In this document: positions 1-5,993 of the stretch, one piece after another
Layout: each line of letters begins with the position of its first letter
How positions within the stretch are numbered: the stretch's first letter is position 1
Assembly: GCA_016206815.1 (NCBI GenBank)
Contig: JACQQT010000019.1
Span: forward strand, 1 to 12,411
From: Candidatus Omnitrophota bacterium
Lineage (GTDB): Bacteria > Omnitrophota > Omnitrophia > Omnitrophales > Danuiimicrobiaceae
Direction: 5' to 3'
Length of the DNA stretch: 12,411 nucleotides
The notes under the pieces: model-generated
Told to the model about the DNA's origin: nothing
The model's input: only the letters and a program-made list of their open reading frames with translations
The model's database searches: none
Made by a program: the position numbers and the translations under genes

Positions 1-45
1 AAGCTGCTCCCATCAAAGCATCCTCCAAGAGTTCATGATCTGTCC

Positions 46-1890
46 GTGGACGAACGGAACCTAGTCGACCTTCTTCTGAAGCAAGCGAAACGCCAGCCGG
101 AACAACCTGCGCTGCGCTTTAAGAAAGCCGGGAAATACCACGATATTACGTGGGGCGCTTTTCGAGATTCTGTCATTCAGATTGCGTTATCCCTGAAAAA
201 ATCCGGGATTCGTAAGGGGGATTCGATCGGACTCCTTTCCGAAAATCGTCCCGAGTGGGCCTTTGCCGATCTTGGGATTTTATCCCTCGGAGCTGTTGTG
301 ATCCCGATTTATCCTACCGCTTCGCTTCCAGAAATCGAGCGCATTTTAGCGCATTGCGAAACAAAAACGCTTTTCATTTCAACCCGGGATCAGTTGGCGC
401 GAATTGATTCGATTATTGCGAAAAACCACCGGATTCAACAGGTCATTCTGTTCGAAACACCTCACACGCCTCGCGCAAAAGTTTTTTCGTTGGAAGATTT
501 TATCGTCGCCGTCAATCCGCACGCGCAGTCTTCTGTGGCCGAGTTCGATAGGCTCGTTGACGCAGTTCAGGCGGGCGATCTTGCCACGATTATTTACACC
601 TCCGGGACCACCGGGCCGGCCAAAGGAGTGATGTTGTCGCACCTGAATTTTTTAGTGAATTGCCATGACGCCCTCTGTGCACTTGAGCTCAGTCGCTCTG
701 ATTTATACTTGTCCTTTTTACCGCTGAGTCACGTCTTTGAGCGGATGGGAGGATATTATTTAAGCCTGCTGTGCGGGGCGGTAATCGCCTATGCGGAAAA
801 TATGAATACGGTGCCGGAAAACTTAACGGAAGTCCGCCCTACAATTGCTTGCAGCGTCCCCCGGTTTTTCGAAAAAATGTACGGACGGATTCAGGCCGGA
901 ATTGAGCAGTCCGGTTTCCTGAAGAAGCGGCTTTGCCGGTGGGCGTTGAATGTCGGATCACAGATCGCACAATTAAGATTGAATCGTCAAAAGATTCCAG
1001 CGCTCTTTGCACTTCAGGGATACATTGCCGAACGGCTGGTTTATTCGAAGATTTACCGGAAATTGGGCGGGCGGTTGCGGTGTTTTATTTCGGGTGGCGC
1101 ACCGCTTCCGAAGGAACTTGCCGAGTTTTTTTATGCGATGGGAATTTTGATTTTGGAAGGGTATGGGCTGACCGAAACTTCTCCCGTCATTTCCGTCAAC
1201 CGGTGGCAAGAGTTTAAATTTGGTTCCGTCGGCCGCCCGCTTCCGAACGTTCAAGTTAAAATCGCAGAAGACGGAGAGATTCTGGCGCAAGGGCCGTCGA
1301 TCATGGGCGGGTATTTTAAGGATGAAGAAGCCACCCGGAAAGTGCTGGAGGGGGGTTGGTTTCATACCGGTGACTTGGGAAGGATGGATGCTGACGGATT
1401 TCTTTATGTCACGGGCCGCAAAAAAGATATTATCGTTACCTCCGGCGGGAAAAACATTTCACCGCAAAACATTGAAAACCTGGCTCTCAGCGATCCGCTG
1501 ATCTCGCAGATTGTGATTGTCGGCGATCGGCACCATTTCATTACCGCTCTCATCGTTCCTAATTTTGAAAGGCTGCGAAATGAGCTGAAAGCTTCCGGGG
1601 TTCGGGCCGGTGAATCGCCCGAGGAAATCATTCGGATTCCCCAGGCCCATTTTTTGCTGCGTCAACATCTTGAAGAACGGATGCGGGATTTGGCGTCGTA
1701 TGAAAAGATTAAATATTTTACCCTGCTGACCAAAGAATTTACGCAGGAGAAGGGCGAAGTGACTGCGACCATGAAAATTCGGCGCGCCGTTGTGAGCGAG
1801 CATTTTCACGATGCGATTGAGCGAATGTACCGCGAAACGGAAAATTCGGCATATGAAGAAGCAAGAAACCGGATATTTTTCCTCGCTTGA
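46..1890 (+). CDS. Long-chain acyl-CoA synthetase (AMP-forming, FadD15/FAA1-like)
   Basis: Predicted to activate long-chain fatty acids to acyl-CoA through an acyl-adenylate, using ATP and CoA, probably at the inner face of the membrane. The 614-residue protein shows the ANL-superfamily motifs in order: the P-loop-like TSGTTGPAKG at about residues 185-194, YGLTE at 373-377, HTGDLG followed by TGRKKDIIVTSGGKNISP from about residue 456, and a C-terminal MKIRR whose Lys577 fits the catalytic lysine. Length matches the bacterial FadD15-type enzymes of about 600 residues. The GTG at 46 is chosen because family similarity (LVDLLLKQAKRQPEQPALRFK-like start) begins right after it. However, the frame is open back to base 1 and no good ribosome binding site is visible, so the true start could lie upstream of the window. 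The 3' end overlaps the next gene, a lipase-like hydrolase, by 38 bases. Acyl-chain preference cannot be read from sequence. Confidence 0.93.
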   Translation: MDERNLVDLLLKQAKRQPEQPALRFKKAGKYHDITWGAFRDSVIQIALSLKKSGIRKGDSIGLLSENRPEWAFADLGILSLGAVVIPIYPTASLPEIERILAHCETKTLFISTRDQLARIDSIIAKNHRIQQVILFETPHTPRAKVFSLEDFIVAVNPHAQSSVAEFDRLVDAVQAGDLATIIYTSGTTGPAKGVMLSHLNFLVNCHDALCALELSRSDLYLSFLPLSHVFERMGGYYLSLLCGAVIAYAENMNTVPENLTEVRPTIACSVPRFFEKMYGRIQAGIEQSGFLKKRLCRWALNVGSQIAQLRLNRQKIPALFALQGYIAERLVYSKIYRKLGGRLRCFISGGAPLPKELAEFFYAMGILILEGYGLTETSPVISVNRWQEFKFGSVGRPLPNVQVKIAEDGEILAQGPSIMGGYFKDEEATRKVLEGGWFHTGDLGRMDADGFLYVTGRKKDIIVTSGGKNISPQNIENLALSDPLISQIVIVGDRHHFITALIVPNFERLRNELKASGVRAGESPEEIIRIPQAHFLLRQHLEERMRDLASYEKIKYFTLLTKEFTQEKGEVTATMKIRRAVVSEHFHDAIERMYRETENSAYEEARNRIFFLA

Positions 1891-2686
1891 CGGTCTCCGG
1901 CTTTTTTATCGGGCTTGGGAAAATGATTCGCCCCATGCGATCCTTCTGATCCACGGTCTCGGAGAACACTCGGGCAGGCACACCGAATTGATCGAAGCGT
2001 TAGGCGATCTTCCGTTTTCATTTTACATTCATGATTTAAGGGGCCATGGGCAGTCGGAAGGCGAGCGGATGTATGTGGATCGCTTTGAGGATTTCGTCGA
2101 AGATATTTATACTTTCCGGAAGTTTATTTTGGATCATCGGCAAGGTCAAGGGAAACGGTTCATTTTGCATGGACAAAGCCTCGGCGGACTCATTGCGACT
2201 CGTGCAGCGCTCCGTCATCAGGCAGACTGGGATCGTCTCGTTTTGCTTTCGCCTTTTTTTGGGCTTCCCCTGGGCGATCGGATGGCAGGTTTTACCGCTT
2301 CGATCCTGTCACGAGTCGCACCTAGACGCATGTGGCAGAACCCATTCCAGCCTGTTTTTTTAACACACGACGTTGACCGCTTGCAGGCTTATCAACGGGA
2401 CCGGCTGATCCAAAGGCAGATTACAAGCCGGCTGGCTGCGGAGATTGTCGAAGCGGCAAAGCAGACCTTATCTGAGGCTTCTGGAATTTCACTTCCCCTC
2501 TTGCTATTGGCTGCGGGGGACGACCATATCGTGTCTACTCGAAAAGCAAAAGAGTTCTTTTCAAAAGTGGCCTCATCTGATAAAAAAATGCAGGTTTACG
2601 ACGGGTTTTATCACGAGCTCATTCACGAGTGGGATCGAGTGAAACCCATTCAGGACCTGAAGGATTACCTGGCAAGTATTAGTTAG
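1853..2686 (+). CDS. Alpha/beta hydrolase, monoacylglycerol lipase / lysophospholipase family
   Basis: A 277-residue serine hydrolase of the Hydrolase_4 (monoglyceride lipase) type, probably cutting an ester bond in monoacylglycerol or lysophospholipid. Visible motifs are the oxyanion-hole segment HGLGEH (His34 onward), GHGQSEG, the nucleophile elbow GQSLGG with Ser109, the acid-bearing AGDDHIV with Asp224 as best candidate, and YHELIHE with His254 as the catalytic histidine. No signal peptide is seen, so it should be cytoplasmic. The ATG at 1853 is preferred because the family similarity begins only a few residues later. An in-frame ATG at 1811 would add 14 residues that resemble nothing. 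With either start it overlaps the acyl-CoA synthetase gene, so the two are probably translated together. The pairing suggests that a fatty acid released here is activated by its neighbour. The family is well supported; the substrate is inferred. Confidence 0.88.
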   Translation: MKKQETGYFSSLDGLRLFYRAWENDSPHAILLIHGLGEHSGRHTELIEALGDLPFSFYIHDLRGHGQSEGERMYVDRFEDFVEDIYTFRKFILDHRQGQGKRFILHGQSLGGLIATRAALRHQADWDRLVLLSPFFGLPLGDRMAGFTASILSRVAPRRMWQNPFQPVFLTHDVDRLQAYQRDRLIQRQITSRLAAEIVEAAKQTLSEASGISLPLLLLAAGDDHIVSTRKAKEFFSKVASSDKKMQVYDGFYHELIHEWDRVKPIQDLKDYLASIS

Positions 2687-2692
2687 TGGGTA

Positions 2693-2729
2693 AGGGCCGG
2701 CTCCACAAAAAACGTGTGGGGCTGGCCCT
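2693..2729 (+). terminator. Strong hairpin after the lipase gene, terminator-like but lacking a clear U-tract
   Basis: AGGGCCGGCTCCACA (2693-2707) pairs along its full 15 bases with TGTGGGGCTGGCCCT (2715-2729), with two G-U wobbles and a 7-base A-rich loop. It begins 7 bases after the hydrolase stop codon, which is where a terminator of the lipid genes would sit. The following bases (GATTTCC) contain only a short T run, so classical intrinsic termination is doubtful. It may instead stabilise the mRNA 3' end or be a REP-like element. Confidence 0.45.
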
Positions 2730-2771
2730 GATTTCCGATAGATTAAATGATTGAATGATAATCAGGGCCGG
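2722..2771 (+). other. Alternative stem competing with the preceding hairpin
   Basis: CTGGCCCTGATT (2722-2733) can pair with AATCAGGGCCGG (2760-2771) as a 12-base stem with one wobble and a 26-base AT-rich loop. The left arm of this stem is the right arm of the hairpin at 2693-2729, so the two structures exclude each other. Two smaller hairpins follow: GGTGC-TAAA-GCACC at 2770-2783, which shares two bases with the stem, and GTTCTT/AAGAAC at 2795-2815. The pairing is seen directly. A switching function is only a possibility, because no ligand-binding core, leader peptide or terminal U-tract was recognised. Confidence 0.35.
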
Positions 2772-2856
2772 TGCTAAAGCACCGCGAGGTCAAGGTTCTT
2801 TTGGCTTTTAAGAACAGTGACTGTATGAACGTTGTATTAGGAAATCATCAGTATTA

Positions 2857-2929
2857 GGGCCGGTAGCTCAGTTGGGAGAGCGCCACATTCGCATTGTGGA
2901 GGTCGTGGGTTCAACTCCCATCCGGTCCA
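2857..2929 (+). tRNA. tRNA-Ala, anticodon CGC
   Basis: A full 73-base cloverleaf. The acceptor stem GGGCCGG/CCGGTCC has the G3:U70 wobble that identifies alanine tRNAs. The D arm is GCTC/GAGC. The anticodon stem CCACA/TGTGG carries loop TTCGCAT with anticodon CGC at 2890-2892, reading codon GCG. The T arm GTGGG-TTCAACT-CCCAT contains the TTC box. The discriminator base is A73, also typical of alanine. The 3' CCA is not encoded, because A73 is followed by GATTTTT, so a CCA-adding enzyme is needed. No clear promoter was found upstream. The run of five T after the gene has no hairpin of its own, so the transcript could read into nadE, whose likely start lies 32 bases downstream. Confidence 0.96.
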
Positions 2930-2947
2930 GATTTTTAGACGGTCCAG
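2923..2947 (+). repeat. Short direct repeat of the tRNA 3' end
   Basis: CGGTCCAG occurs at 2923-2930, the last bases of the tRNA plus one, and again at 2940-2947, a start-to-start distance of 17 bases. Partial copies of tRNA 3' ends are typical scars of integration or recombination at tRNA genes. Eight bases is short enough for chance, and no integrase or second att-like site is present. Confidence 0.3.
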
Positions 2948-2961
2948 CAGTTATCAGAAGG

Positions 2962-4665
2962 ATGAGGACGAATCCGTTGAGAACTGAAACAAAATTAGAA
3001 GTTGGGCTTGCTCAGATCAATCCCACGGTCGGCGATTTTCAAGGCAACCGTGAGAAAATATGCTCCTACATTGATGCGGCCGAGGAAGCGGAGCTCGATT
3101 TAGTGGTGTTTCCGGAGCTTGCCGTTTCCGGATATCCCGTATGGGATTTGGCGAACAAAAAGAGATTTGTTCTGGAAGGTTTGAAATCGCTTGCCCTCAT
3201 TGTCCGCACGACGAAGCGCAAGCGCGTGACCGTCGTGGTTGGTTTTATTGATTTGGCCGCTGAAAAGCGGGGAAAGAATTACAACGCCGTTGCGGTAATT
3301 CGCAACGGCAGGATCATTCAAAAACAATACAAGACGTTACTGCCTACCTATGACGTTTTCCTGGAGGAAATCTTTTTCGCTCCCGCCCGCAAGCATTCCC
3401 TTTTTTCACTTCGCGGCATTTCCGTCGGAACCACGATTTGCGAAGACATTTGGGATGATCCGTATCCGGTAAAGCCCGCTCAGCTTTTGGCAAAACGCGG
3501 GGCAAAACTTTTGATCAACGTTTCCGCTTCGCCTTATCACCGAGAGGCGCTGGCGAGGCGCAAGGCAACGGTCCTCCGGAAAGCGAAAGCGTACGGCTTG
3601 CCGGTGATTTACGTGAATCAAGTGGGCGGGCAGGACGATCTCATTTTTGACGGCCGAAGTTTTGTCTGCAATTCAAAAGGGCAGATCTGTTTTCAGGCGG
3701 CGGCGTTTAAGGAAGGACTTTTTCCGGTGTCGATTGATTTGAATTCAAGCGCTCGTCGCCCCCAAACTTCTTTGAGAAGCGCCGGGACTGATGACGTTCA
3801 AGAAATGTATGAAGCGCTCATCCTCGGGCTTCGGGATTACATTCGGAAAAACAGGTTCAAGAAAGTGGTGATTGGCATCAGCGGCGGGATTGATTCTGCG
3901 CTGGTGGCAACTCTGGCGGCGGATGCGCTGGAGCCCGAGTCCGTCATCGGCGTTTCGCTTCCGGGGCCGTACTCATCTCAACATAGTTTAAAGGATGCAC
4001 GGGCGTTAGCACAAAATTTAGGGATTGAATACCGGGTGGTGTCCATTCGCCAACCGTATGCTCGGTTTATCCGGGAAGCGATTTCGGATAAAAGGCGTCG
4101 GAAAGTTGCTCCGGTTGAAAAAAAATCCATTACGGTTGCCATGGAAAATCTGCAGGCAAGGCTGCGGGCGATCGAATTAATGTACTTATCAAACGATGAA
4201 GGAGCACTTTTGCTGACCACCGGTAACAAGTCCGAGCTTGCGATGGGGTACAGCACGCTTTACGGCGATATGTGCGGCGGACTTTCGGTGCTGGGGGATG
4301 TGTACAAAACGGACGTCTACCGGATTGCCCATTATCGGAATTCACTTGGCAAAGTGATTCCGGATTCAACCTTGCGAAAGGCGCCTTCTGCGGAGCTTCG
4401 CCCCAATCAAAAAGACCGGGATTCTTTGCCGCCTTACTCGATTCTGGATCAAATTCTACGCCATTACATCGAACGCAATATGAGTTTCGATGAGATCATC
4501 AAAGCGCTTGCCGCAAAACGCATTTCAGCCGGGATGGTTCGGCGCGTTCTCCGAATGGTGGATCACAATGAGTACAAAAGACGCCAGCTCCCGCCTTCGC
4601 TCCGCATTACGCAGAAGGCTTGGTTCGGGCGCAGAATGCCGATTACCAACCGGTTTGAAAGTTAG
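2962..4665 (+). CDS. nadE: Glutamine-dependent NAD+ synthetase
   Basis: Catalyses the last step of NAD+ biosynthesis: ATP-dependent amidation of nicotinic acid adenine dinucleotide, using ammonia from glutamine. The 567-residue protein has two domains. The N-terminal nitrilase-type glutaminase carries the triad Glu52 (FPELAVSGYP), Lys124 (YKTLLP) and Cys160 (TTICEDIWDD). The C-terminal synthetase carries the ATP-pyrophosphatase loop SGGIDS at about 307-312, followed by TTGNKSELAMGYSTLYGD and a PSAELRPNQKDRDSLPPY segment. Both active sites look intact, and the length matches other two-domain enzymes. The start is uncertain. ATG at 2962 has AGAAGG directly against it, which is too close for a normal ribosome binding site. 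TTG at 2977, five codons later, has AAGGATGAGG at a better distance. Family similarity begins about residue 12, so either start fits. The frame is open upstream through the tRNA, but that extension is not coding. No partner gene for NAD synthesis lies beside it. Confidence 0.96.
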   Translation: MRTNPLRTETKLEVGLAQINPTVGDFQGNREKICSYIDAAEEAELDLVVFPELAVSGYPVWDLANKKRFVLEGLKSLALIVRTTKRKRVTVVVGFIDLAAEKRGKNYNAVAVIRNGRIIQKQYKTLLPTYDVFLEEIFFAPARKHSLFSLRGISVGTTICEDIWDDPYPVKPAQLLAKRGAKLLINVSASPYHREALARRKATVLRKAKAYGLPVIYVNQVGGQDDLIFDGRSFVCNSKGQICFQAAAFKEGLFPVSIDLNSSARRPQTSLRSAGTDDVQEMYEALILGLRDYIRKNRFKKVVIGISGGIDSALVATLAADALEPESVIGVSLPGPYSSQHSLKDARALAQNLGIEYRVVSIRQPYARFIREAISDKRRRKVAPVEKKSITVAMENLQARLRAIELMYLSNDEGALLLTTGNKSELAMGYSTLYGDMCGGLSVLGDVYKTDVYRIAHYRNSLGKVIPDSTLRKAPSAELRPNQKDRDSLPPYSILDQILRHYIERNMSFDEIIKALAAKRISAGMVRRVLRMVDHNEYKRRQLPPSLRITQKAWFGRRMPITNRFES

Positions 4666-4680
4666 ATGCTAGACGGTAAC

Positions 4681-4710
4681 TTGCCGGAATGATAGAATAA
4701 CCGTTATTAA
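4681..4710 (+). promoter_or_regulatory. Possible sigma-70-like promoter before the lipoprotein gene
   Basis: TTGCCG (4681-4686) and TATTAA (4705-4710) lie 18 bases apart, each matching the -35 and -10 consensus at four of six positions. They fall in the 59-base gap after nadE and upstream of the lipoprotein start at 4725. The match is weak, and a TAGAAT at 4693-4698 is an alternative -10 with a poor -35. Confidence 0.22.
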
Positions 4711-4724
4711 CACCGAGGACAGAG

Positions 4725-4958
4725 ATGCAAAACACAGTGAATGAGGCGGGGAAAGCTGCAAGTTTGTATGGGATTTTGCTTTTGGTTTTTATTTTAACAA
4801 GCTGTGCGGGACAAAACAAATCGGTTCAGAAGTTGACGAAACCGGTGGACCAGACCGCGGAAGATCTGTTCAAGATTCGGGAATTGAAAAGCGACACCGG
4901 GGAAACCAGGGCGGTCGTCTCTCCTGCAGACGAAGGACAATTTAAGATTAAATTCTGA
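4725..4958 (+). CDS. Small predicted lipoprotein, function unknown
   Basis: A 77-residue protein with a lipoprotein signal: a short N-terminal part containing Lys10, a hydrophobic stretch from about residue 14 to 25 (YGILLLVFIL), and the lipobox LTSC ending at Cys27. Cleavage and lipidation at Cys27 would leave a mature chain of 51 mostly hydrophilic residues, rich in Lys, Asp, Glu and Thr, with no domain that I recognise. The residue after the cysteine is Ala rather than Asp, which under the enterobacterial rule favours transport to the outer membrane. GAGGA at 4715-4719 lies five bases before the ATG and supports the start. The gene stands alone between nadE and ogt, with gaps on both sides and a possible promoter upstream. 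Lipoproteins of this size often act as structural or assembly factors, but nothing here points to one role. Confidence 0.75.
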   Translation: MQNTVNEAGKAASLYGILLLVFILTSCAGQNKSVQKLTKPVDQTAEDLFKIRELKSDTGETRAVVSPADEGQFKIKF

Positions 4959-4994
4959 CACCGTCTGGCTGCAGTCATGTATGGGAAGACGGTG
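4959..4994 (+). repeat. Inverted repeat after the lipoprotein gene
   Basis: CACCGTCT (4959-4966) is perfectly complementary to AGACGGTG (4987-4994) across a 20-base loop, starting right after the lipoprotein stop codon. It could end or protect the lipoprotein transcript, but no T-run follows, so it is not a convincing terminator. The remaining bases up to 5035 contain a short CATTC/GAATG hairpin and no clear promoter for the long operon that follows. Confidence 0.4.
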
Positions 4995-5035
4995 CTGTAC
5001 ACATTCACATTTGGAATGATCACATTGTACTAGTT

Positions 5036-5629
5036 GTGTTAAAACCCGCGATATTTGTCGACCACGTCAAAACTCCCCTGGGAACTTTCCAGATCGTTGC
5101 CACACGATACGGATTGCGGGAAGTTCATTTCCCTCACAAAGCTGTCATTCCCCGGCTTGAACGGGGAATCCAGCGTCTGGATTCCCGCCGTTCCGACCGA
5201 ACGGTGCCGGATGACCGAGCGGCCGACCGCCGCTTGACCGACCGGCCCGTACGGGGGAATGACAAGGAAGTTAGAAGCATTTTCAAAAAGGCGAAATCCT
5301 ATTTGAATTCATTTCTAGCAGGGGAAAAAAATTACAAGAAAGCAGTTTCAGTCGATTGGACAAATTTTAAACCGTTTGACCGGCGCGTGTTGAAAACACT
5401 CGTGAACCAAACCAAAACAGGGCAGACGATTTCCTACAGCGAACTTGCCAAACGATGCGGCAAGCCGCGCGCTCAGCGGGCGGTTGGAAATGCACTCAAT
5501 CGAAATCCGATCCCTATTTTGATTCCGTGCCATCGTGTGCTTCGAAAGGACCAAAGTTTGGGCGGGTACCGCGGCGGCTTGAGATGGAAACGTACACTTT
5601 TGGAGTTGGAAAAATCGTTTGAATCCTAA
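5036..5629 (+). CDS. ogt: Methylated-DNA--[protein]-cysteine S-methyltransferase, interrupted in frame by a palindromic repeat
   Basis: Removes the alkyl group from O6-alkylguanine (and O4-alkylthymine) in DNA by suicidal transfer to its own cysteine. The C-terminal domain is complete: RAVGNALNRNP with the conserved arginine at 148, the acceptor motif IPCHRV with Cys165, and SLGGYRGGLRWKR followed by LLELE. The N-terminal segment TPLGTFQIVATRYGLREVHFP is also typical. The protein has 197 residues, against about 155-170 for the family. The excess is residues 37-76, an Arg/Asp-rich stretch encoded entirely by a palindromic element (see the repeat at 5143-5264). Without it the protein would be 157 residues, a normal length. 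The insert falls between an N-terminal beta-strand and the helix RSIFKKAKSYLNSFLAG, probably in a surface loop, so the enzyme may still work. The start is a GTG with no clear ribosome binding site. The 3' end overlaps rsfS by 11 bases, making this the first visible gene of the long operon. Confidence 0.9.
   Translation: MLKPAIFVDHVKTPLGTFQIVATRYGLREVHFPHKAVIPRLERGIQRLDSRRSDRTVPDDRAADRRLTDRPVRGNDKEVRSIFKKAKSYLNSFLAGEKNYKKAVSVDWTNFKPFDRRVLKTLVNQTKTGQTISYSELAKRCGKPRAQRAVGNALNRNPIPILIPCHRVLRKDQSLGGYRGGLRWKRTLLELEKSFES
5143..5264. repeat. Composite palindromic repeat (GTCATTCCC family) inside ogt
   Basis: The ends TGTCATTCCCC (5143-5153) and GGGGAATGACA (5254-5264) are perfect 11-base inverted repeats. 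Inside lie five more palindromes in a row: TTCCCCG/CGGGGAA (5148-5168), GGGAATCCAG/CTGGATTCCC with a 3-base loop (5164-5186), CCGTTC/GAACGG (5188-5204), GCGGC/GCCGC (5219-5233) and CCCGTACGGG (5246-5255). The third and fourth share the loop CGACC. The motifs GTCATTCCC, GGGAATCCAG and GGGAATGAC match a repeat class common between genes in many bacteria, whose translation typically reads VIPxxxGIQ ... RGND, as it does here. Counted from GTC to GAC (5144-5263), the element is exactly 120 bases, starts at a codon boundary and adds 40 codons without a stop. It encodes no protein of its own and would be moved by outside enzymes, if it is mobile at all. Confidence 0.88.
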
Positions 5630-5993
5630 AAAACTTGCGACGCTCGTCTATGAAGCCTGCGAATCGAAAAAAGGAGAGAATCCGCTCGCGCTCGATATCC
5701 GCAAGCTGACGGACATTGCCGAGTTCTTTGTATTGGTGCACGGAACCTCCGATCGCCACGTCCGGACTCTGGCGGACGGAGTCATCGAGTCTCTTGCGAA
5801 CGAGGGAGTCCGTCCTTTTCATGTGGAAGGGCGCAATGAAGCCTCCTGGATTCTCCTTGATTATGGAGTGGTCATGGTTCATGTGTTTCATCATGAAATG
5901 AGGAAGTTTTACAATTTGGAACGTCTTTGGGGAGACGCTAAAATTGTAAAAATGAATCAAAAACATGAAAAAAAAGCTAAAAGACCTCGTTGA
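5619..5993 (+). CDS. rsfS: Ribosomal silencing factor RsfS
   Basis: Binds large-subunit protein uL14 and blocks joining of the ribosomal subunits, lowering translation in starvation or stationary phase (known for the RsfS/DUF143 family). The 124-residue protein shows the family pattern: an N-terminal helix (LATLVYEACESKKGENPLALDIRKLTDIAEFFVLVHGTSDRH, given here only as residues 6-47), then HVRTLADGVIESL, the EGRNEASWILLDYGVVMVHVF core and HEMRKFYNLERLWGDA. A short lysine/arginine-rich tail follows. The TTG at 5619 is chosen because it gives the normal N-terminus, with GGAG at 5602-5605 and GGA at 5608-5610 upstream. It overlaps the end of ogt by 11 bases and the start of argS by 29, so translational coupling is likely. 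In many bacteria rsfS neighbours nadD; here it sits with a tRNA synthetase instead. Confidence 0.93.
   Translation: MNPKKLATLVYEACESKKGENPLALDIRKLTDIAEFFVLVHGTSDRHVRTLADGVIESLANEGVRPFHVEGRNEASWILLDYGVVMVHVFHHEMRKFYNLERLWGDAKIVKMNQKHEKKAKRPR

Noticed and set aside
973..1365. A 130-codon minus-strand frame inside the acyl-CoA synthetase
   Set aside because: It is a shadow of conserved coding sequence; the plus-strand motifs fully explain it.
2835..2840. TATTAG as the -10 box of a tRNA promoter
   Set aside because: It matches only four of six positions and has no -35 box at a fitting distance.
2872..2961. nadE reading frame extended upstream through the tRNA gene
   Set aside because: The extra 30 codons translate tRNA-Ala sequence and leader. 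NAD synthetase similarity begins only after the ATG/TTG near 2962-2977.
5143..5264. Insertion sequence or CRISPR repeat inside ogt
   Set aside because: The element is about 120 bases, encodes no transposase and is not repeated at regular spacing in the window, so a non-autonomous palindromic repeat fits better.
5036..5629. ogt as a pseudogene broken by insertion
   Set aside because: The frame is open throughout, the insert is a multiple of three and all catalytic motifs downstream are intact, so loss of function cannot be assumed.
5514..5966. A 150-codon open frame on the minus strand across ogt and rsfS
   Set aside because: It lies wholly within two well-supported plus-strand genes, and its product has no recognisable motif.
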